DNA of 64,000 nt, from positions 231,893,001 to 231,957,000 of the forward strand of contig NC_091247.1 in assembly GCF_042477335.2 (NCBI RefSeq), written 5' to 3'. Positions 58,660 through 64,000 of the stretch are shown piece by piece. Below the pieces are notes generated by a model. The model was not told the DNA's origin. It worked only from the letters and a program-made list of their open reading frames with translations, and did not search any database. The position numbers were made by a program, and so were the translations under genes. Every line of letters begins with the position of its first letter. Position 1 is the first letter of the stretch. This DNA comes from Ovis canadensis. Taxonomy: Eukaryota; Chordata; Mammalia; Artiodactyla; Bovidae.

Positions 58660-58872
58660 ACTGTGGTGGTGGTTTCATCACTAAGTTGTGTGTGACTCTT
58701 TGTGAACCCATGGACTGTAGCGCACCAGGCTCCTCTGTCCATGGGTTTCCCAGGCAAGAATAGTGGAGTGGGTTGCCATTTCCTTCTCCAGGGGATCTTC
58801 CCGACTCAGGGATGGAACCCATGTCTCCTGCGCTGCAGGCAGATTTATTACAGCTGAGCCTCCAGGGAAGCG
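58660..58872 (+). mobile_element. Bov-tA SINE monomer (module C)
   Basis: Counterpart of 12,580-12,790, complete to 'gagcctccagggaag'. Confidence 0.85.
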
Positions 58873-59399
58873 CAGGAAATCTATAAAGTCACGTCAAAGA
58901 GACATGAAAGCAGCTGATGAGGGATCTGAGTAAAGTGGGAAGCAGATACCCTAGGCTACCTGAGCAGAGTGGGAAGCGGAACCCGTGGGCCTGAGACCCA
59001 GGGACAGGACTCATCTGCATTTGAGTCTTGGTCACTCTCACTTGCTCTGTAATCTTGGCTGGGTTTCTAAAAGTACCAAAGTCTGAGCTTTGTCAGCTGC
59101 CTCAGAACCTTGTTTCCTGAACTCAAAGGGCTCAGAGTGGGCACAGAGAAAGGCTGCTGCTCACCAAATCCTCCAACCTTGTACAGTGAAAAGTAGATTT
59201 TTAAAGTTGAGAGTAATGAGGTCTTTTTGAACCAAGGGGGATGCAAAGCAGAAACAGGCCAGACGGATGGAAAGAATTCAAAGCAGGACCAGAATCCAGA
59301 GGACGCTAAGCATGGTCACCCTGCGCTCAGTATCACGAGTCATTCCCTGGGGTTTTTGGGGATTGCTAGCTACCCTCACTATGCTAGCTGCCCTCACAG
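58873..59399. other. Module C stretch with no recognised gene
   Basis: Counterpart of 12,791-13,343. One of the 'gtgggaagcgg'-type local repeats present in A is missing here. Confidence 0.4.
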
Positions 59400-59614
59400 A
59401 TGTGAAGAACTGACTCACTGGAAAAGACCCCGATGCTGGGAAAGATTGAAGGCAGAAGGAGAAGGGGACGACAGAGGATGCCATGGCTGGATGGCATCAC
59501 CGACTCTATGGACATGAGTTTAAATGAACTCTGGGAGTGGGTGATGGACAGGGAGGCCTGGTGCCCGTGGGGTCACAGAGAGTTGGACCTGACTGCATGA
59601 CTGAACTGAACTGA
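59400..59614 (+). mobile_element. BovB LINE 3' end fragment (module C)
   Basis: Counterpart of 13,344-13,560, ending 'actgaactgaactgag'. Confidence 0.85.
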
Positions 59615-60351
59615 GCTCCCCTCATAGAAGTGCCAACGCGTGTCTTATCTCATGTGATTTTCCACGCAGCTCTATGGTGCAATAGGATTGTCATTTCTAC
59701 TCTGGAAGTAAAGAAACAGGTGATTAAAGACATTAGGTGTCCTGTCCAAAATCACACAAGTAGACAGGGGCAGCGATAGGATGTGGATGTTTCTGTGACT
59801 CAGAGCCAGCTCGTGTTCACCCTGCTCACACAAGCACAGTTGCTTCAGGCTTGTGCACTGAGAACGACTGGCTTCTTACCTCCTCATCTGATGACACATT
59901 GCTGTCACACTCAGCTAGGCATCAGAAGAAAGAGAAAGATGCAGAGCCAAGTCTGCATGGGGCACGTTGTGATAGAAGGTCATTTTTTTTCCTGGTTACA
60001 CTTTTCCTCCAGTGGTGACACCCCTGGTACTGGATGCTCATCTTTGAGGGCTGGCGCTCATCTGGTGGTGAAGATGCAGGCGCAAGGCCCCAGGACCCCC
60101 CTTGTGCATCACCCTCTCTCAGCTCAGCTGTCTCCAAAGCATCTCCAGATCTAAGTAAGATCACGAGCACACAGCCCTCCTAGCTGTTTCCCTGAGGCTG
60201 CTCTGCCTGCAGTCCCTTCCTGCCCCCAGGGAGGGCCTTTCTTATCTACTCACATCTTCCCTTCCCTCTTTCTCAGAGAGTGCCTTCTGAATTGCTTTTC
60301 AGAGGATACATATTATCGAATTCCCTATCCGCATTCTAACTCCCTGATACA
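59615..60351. other. Module C stretch with no recognised gene
   Basis: Shared with 13,561-14,301 in module A. A plus frame of about 125 codons exists in both copies (13,727-14,104 and 59,783-60,154), but the two are read in different frames after the first about 20 codons. It is not a conserved protein. Confidence 0.45.
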
Positions 60352-60490
60352 AAGAAATTCTTCCTACTAGTAGGGGGGCCATGTATCTTTTAAAAAGATA
60401 CATTTTTTCAAGGAAACATTTTAAATTTTAAAGAAATTCTTCCTACCAGTAGGGACCCATGTATCTTTAAAAAAGATGCATTTCCCTACC
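60352..60490. repeat. Tandem pair of ~81-bp units with palindromes (module C)
   Basis: Counterpart of 14,302-14,440. The first palindrome at 60,381-60,403 keeps full arms (ATGTATCTTTT and AAAAGATACAT around one base). The second has one arm mismatch. Confidence 0.8.
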
Positions 60491-60600
60491 TGTTTTCATT
60501 TCTTACTGCTGGTATAACCAACGAGCACAAGTTCACTTTCTCATCCATCTGGAGAAGTCCGATGTGGATCTTGCTGTGTGGACATCGGGTGCTCTTCCTA

Positions 60601-61354
60601 GGGGTCGAGGTGTCGGCGGGCTGCGTTCCTTCTGGAGGACCTAGGGGTGCTCTTCCTAGGGGTCGAGGTGTCGGCGGGCTGCGTTCCTTCTGGAGGACCT
60701 GCGGGTGCTCTTCCTAGGGGTCGAGGTGTCGGCGGGCTGCATTCCTTCTGGAGGACCTCGGGGTGCTCTTCCTAGGGGTCGAGGTGTCGGCAGGCTCTGC
60801 TCCTTCTGGAGGACCTGGGGGTGCTCTTCCTAGGGGTCGAGGTGTCGGCGGGCTGTTTTCCTTCTGGAGGACCTGGGGGTGCTCTTCCTAGGGGTCGAGG
60901 TGTTGGCGGGCTGCGTTCCTTCTGGAGGACCTGGGGGTGCTCTTCCTAGGGGTCGAGGTGTCGGCGGGCTGCATTCCTTCTGGAGGACCTCGGGGTGCTC
61001 TTCCTAGGGGTCGAGGTGTCGGCAGGCTCTGCTCCTTCTGGAGGACCTGGGGGTGCTCTTCCTAGGGGTCGAGGTGTCGGCGGGCTGCGTTCCTTCTGGA
61101 GGACCTAGGGGTGCTCTTCCTAGGGGTCGAGGTGTCGGCGGGCTGCGTTCCTTCTGGAGGACCTGCGGGTGCTCTTCCTAGGGGTCGAGGTGTCGGCGGG
61201 CTGCATTCCTTCTGGAGGACCTCGGGGTGCTCTTCCTAGGGGTCGAGGTGTCGGCAGGCTCTGCTCCTTCTGGAGGACCTGGGGGTGCTCTTCCTAGGGG
61301 TCGAGGTGTCGGCGGGCTGTTTTCCTTCTGGAGGACCTGGGGGTGCTCTTCCTA
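60601..61354. repeat. Expanded 58-bp minisatellite, 13 units (module C)
   Basis: Thirteen units of exactly 58 bp start at 60,601 and every 58 bases to 61,297. By the variable bases after 'cggg' and after 'ggacct' they fall into types in the order A-B-C-D-E-F-C-D-A-B-C-D-E, where D carries 'caggctctgctcc' and E 'gctgttttcc'. The first five types recur after eight units, giving a 464-bp higher-order period. The array exits into unique sequence at 'gtcgccgcac'. Confidence 0.95.
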
Positions 61355-62110
61355 GGGGTCGCCGCACTGCTCGCCTGCGGGCGCAGCAGCCACTTCAGCC
61401 CCGCGGTGGCTCACGTCCTCACGGCTCCTGCACCAGCTGTGACCCTCATGACTCCCTCTCTGCCTTCTGAGGACGCTTGGGACCACATTGCACCCTCACC
61501 AGTGACCCAAGGGCCTCCGGATGTAGAGCCTTTCTTTAACCACACCCACACAAGTCCCTTCTGCCCTGTGAGTTAACAGTCACAGGTTCTGGGGATTAGG
61601 ACCCGGACATCTTTACGGGGAGGGAAACTGCTGATCACACTACTCTCTCTGCGCAACTTGAGAGAAAATTACTTTAAACAATTGCAAGGTACCTTCACAA
61701 CAGCTCAGAGTAGCATCACCTGCTAAAATATGACATACAGATAACACAACAGTTGGGTCATAATGTAGGTCTCAATAAACAGGCCTAGAAGAATGCTTTC
61801 CTAATTTTTCACCAGCGAGAAACGACGATCAGGTTGCATTTGGGTGACACCTGTCGCCGTGGTTTCCTGAAGCATGAGGTCGGGGAGGGTGGGTGCGGTC
61901 TGCACAGACAGGGCTGACGGTCCCGGTGAACACAGGCTCGGAATCCAAGGGACAGCGAGGCCTCTGCAGGCTCAGGCAGGAGGAGCCCCGGACGTCAGGG
62001 TGGGAGCTGGGTGGGCAGGATGTGGCTGCGGGTGTGGGGGTCCCTGAGACGCCGAGTCTTCTCACCACTTATTTGTGCAAGGGCCCCACCCTCTTTAACT
62101 CCTAGTCACC
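61355..62110. other. Module C stretch before CpG island 2
   Basis: Counterpart of 14,767-15,529, with no gene recognised. Confidence 0.4.
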
Positions 62111-63180
62111 CCGTGATGTCCTGGTCTACAGCGTCCATTCAACACAAAAGCGCAGCGTATTAACAGCAGCGTGGCAGGACTGCAGAGGGCGGTTCGGCCC
62201 GCTGAGATCAAGAAGCACTTGGGAAGCAGCACCTATGCTGAGCCCGGAGCCCCGGGAGACTCCTTCCGCCCCGGCCCGTCGGCGATCCCCAGCCCCGGAG
62301 CTTCCCGATCCGGTCCTCTGCTGGAGAGGGGCCCGGGCGCCCGCACGTCTGAGCCCTGGGCCTCGCGCCCGAGCTCGGGTGTGCCGCGCGCCCCTTCTCC
62401 CGGTCCTTCGCTCCCGGTTCCTTCAGCGGCGGAGGCCCGGGGTCGGGCACGGGGAGGTGAGCGGGCGGGGACGCGCGGCTCCGTCGGTGGCCGCGTGCGG
62501 GGAGTGGGTGCAGTTTCTCCCCGCGGGGCCGAGCCCGGTCGGTTGGAAGCCCTTAGCCCGGCGAAGGGGCCGCTGTGCCGCCCGCGGGATCCCCGGGTCC
62601 TCCGCATCTCCCGCCCGCGGGGGATCGGAACGGTCTCCGGAGCCCGGAGACCGCCCCGCTCTCTCCTCGCCGCCTCCCGGCTTCTCGGGCGCACCAGGCT
62701 CCCGGGTTCCAGCGGCGGCCAGGGGCCCGGAGCTCCTGCGGGGACGGGACCCCAGATCCCGCCCGGCCCCGGGCCGTCCGTGCGCGTCGCCTGCCCCGCG
62801 GGCGCTGCTTCCCGGAGCGGCCGGCCGAGCGGCAGCCCCGGCCAGGGAGATGCGGCCGCTGGAGGCCCCGTCGGACGCGGACACGGGGCCGCCTGGGCTT
62901 CTGGCTCCGCCGGCCGCCCCGGCTGCAGCCCGAGGGCCGGGGGACACCAAGCCAGGCAGCTTCGCCGTCTGCCCGCCGAGCGCAGGGGCGGCCCTAAACT
63001 ACGACTCGGGGTCAACTGCACGCGAGCCGCTTCTTTGATCTATGTCTCTGGTGTGAAAGAACCCAGAGTTCCCACCCTGGGCGGAAGAAAGGTTCTCTAT
63101 AAAGGTTTTGTAGAAGGCGTTCTTTCCCCCGCCAAAATAAGAGGGTTGGTGATTTGAAACGCCACCGTCACCCACGCTGT
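62111..63180. promoter_or_regulatory. CpG island 2 of module C
   Basis: Counterpart of 15,530-16,580. It carries the conserved CTATAAAGG (63,097-63,105) near its right edge. A 328-codon plus frame (62,171-63,157) shares both ends with the A frame but not its middle, because indels shift the frame. This argues against selection on a protein. Candidate promoter by composition only. Confidence 0.5.
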
Positions 63181-64000
63181 TGGCGGTGCGCCTGAAGGGC
63201 AGGTCTGAGCCTAACCCGCTGTGGGTGCGCGGAGCACAGAGCAGTGCCCGCCTCGGCTGCTTCTCAGCCCTCAGAGAATCAGACTCTCAGGGCTGGACTC
63301 CAGCTCCAGGGCTGGGGCTGGAAAGGCGGCTTCTGTCCCGCTGGGAGCCTCAGTAGGTACTGAAGGCTTGATGGGTGAGGAACTGTGCCCAGCAAGTAAC
63401 TGCTGCTCAAAACTCGATGGGCGCCAGCGCGCAGCAGGAAAGGGGTACCGAACAGGACAGCTTCCCTCCTGCTGGAGGCTGGGGACGCACAGATGAGCTT
63501 GTTGCAGCAAAAACAGAAATGCAGTGTTTCCTGTCCTGAGAACAAGGAAAGTAAACAGCGAAGACTAGACGAGAAACGTGGCAGGTCGCCAAAGAGTTAA
63601 TCACTCCTAGTTTTACTTGAGGTGTTTCTAACCTGTGTGTCTGTAACCGGGAGTCCCCGATCCTGCGTACTTTCCATCCTGCACCACGTTTTTGCTCTCC
63701 CTGCACCCTCTCATAGCAAGTCACCCCTTAGAGCCGTTTGCATTTCGGGAGGCAGGTGGCAGGCTGCCGGACCCAGGAGACCCAGGCTGTACACAGTCTC
63801 TCGGGTCCCCCAGGAGGGGACAGGGCCCTGTTCCTGGGGGGCTAGCCTGCTGTGTGCTCCCCTTGGCTGCTGAGGCGTAAAGCCGTCTAATTCCTCCCAA
63901 ATTCCGTCTCCCATATTTTTTAATTGAGCATTGGTGGGCCGAGAAAGGAGAGATGTTGGCAGTAACAAGGCGGCCACGCATGAGTGGGAGGCAGGGGTGG
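63181..64000. other. Module C right flank, cut by the window end
   Basis: Nearly identical to 16,581-17,378. No gene is recognised. Confidence 0.4.

Larger units (their letters stand above)
44036..64000 (+). repeat. Segmental duplication, module C (right copy)
   Basis: This is the direct-orientation copy of module A. It is longer for the same content, mainly because the 27-bp array gained 74 units (1,998 bp) and the 58-bp array gained 9 units (522 bp). The CA-rich microsatellite is shorter here by about 66 bp. The left border is set where similarity to module B also begins and is approximate. The right border is cut by the end of the window. Confidence 0.95.

Overview
The window is nuclear DNA from a ruminant, most likely a bovid. 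It contains an RTE-clade BovB LINE, many Bov-tA / BovA2-type tRNA-derived SINEs (monomers and dimers), CHR-type artiodactyl SINEs, L1 and L2 fossils, a MaLR LTR and a solo LTR of a kind I associate with cattle endogenous retroviruses. I see no prokaryotic genes, operons, CRISPR arrays, rRNA or functional tRNA genes, and no intact protein-coding gene that I can name. Most open frames are short, or are products of GC-rich or tandemly repeated DNA.

The layout is dominated by duplication. Module A (1 to about 17,378, already under way at base 1) and module C (about 44,036 to 64,000, still running at the last base) are the same sequence in the same orientation, aligned end to end. The offset between them grows from about 44.1 kb at the left to 46.6 kb at the right. 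Between them, at about 34,990-39,080, is module B, a much more diverged and rearranged remnant of the left part of the same unit. The locus is therefore a three-member tandem paralogous array with at least two ages of duplication. Each full module carries, in order: a retroviral LTR fragment, a small exon-like block, a BovA2 dimer, a large CpG island, a CA-rich microsatellite, a second BovA2 dimer, a CHR SINE, a 27-bp minisatellite, L1 debris, a MaLR LTR, a Bov-tA SINE, a BovB 3' end, a pair of short palindromes, a 58-bp minisatellite and a second large CpG island.

The spacer between A and B (about 17.4-35 kb) holds an old hAT-like element, L2 and L1 tails, scattered SINEs, two antisense LTR-like segments, a poly-G tract, a complete solo LTR with a flanking AAAC duplication, and two smaller GC-rich patches. 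The spacer between B and C holds a frameshifted BovB element with an extra inverted BovB segment at its left side, and an L1 ORF2 fossil.

The strongest finding is that two unrelated minisatellites have both expanded in module C and not in module A: the 27-bp array from 5 to 79 units, and the 58-bp array from 4 to 13 units. Both expanded arrays show higher-order structure (594-bp and 464-bp super-periods). The 27-bp array also creates long open frames on both strands (762 and 799 codons), which I read as a consequence of a stop-free period divisible by three rather than as a gene. Other points of interest are a 204-bp exon-like block that is open in C but broken in A, a CpG-island block of about 317 bp that differs between modules at only 5 sites while its neighbours differ much more, and perfect palindromes.
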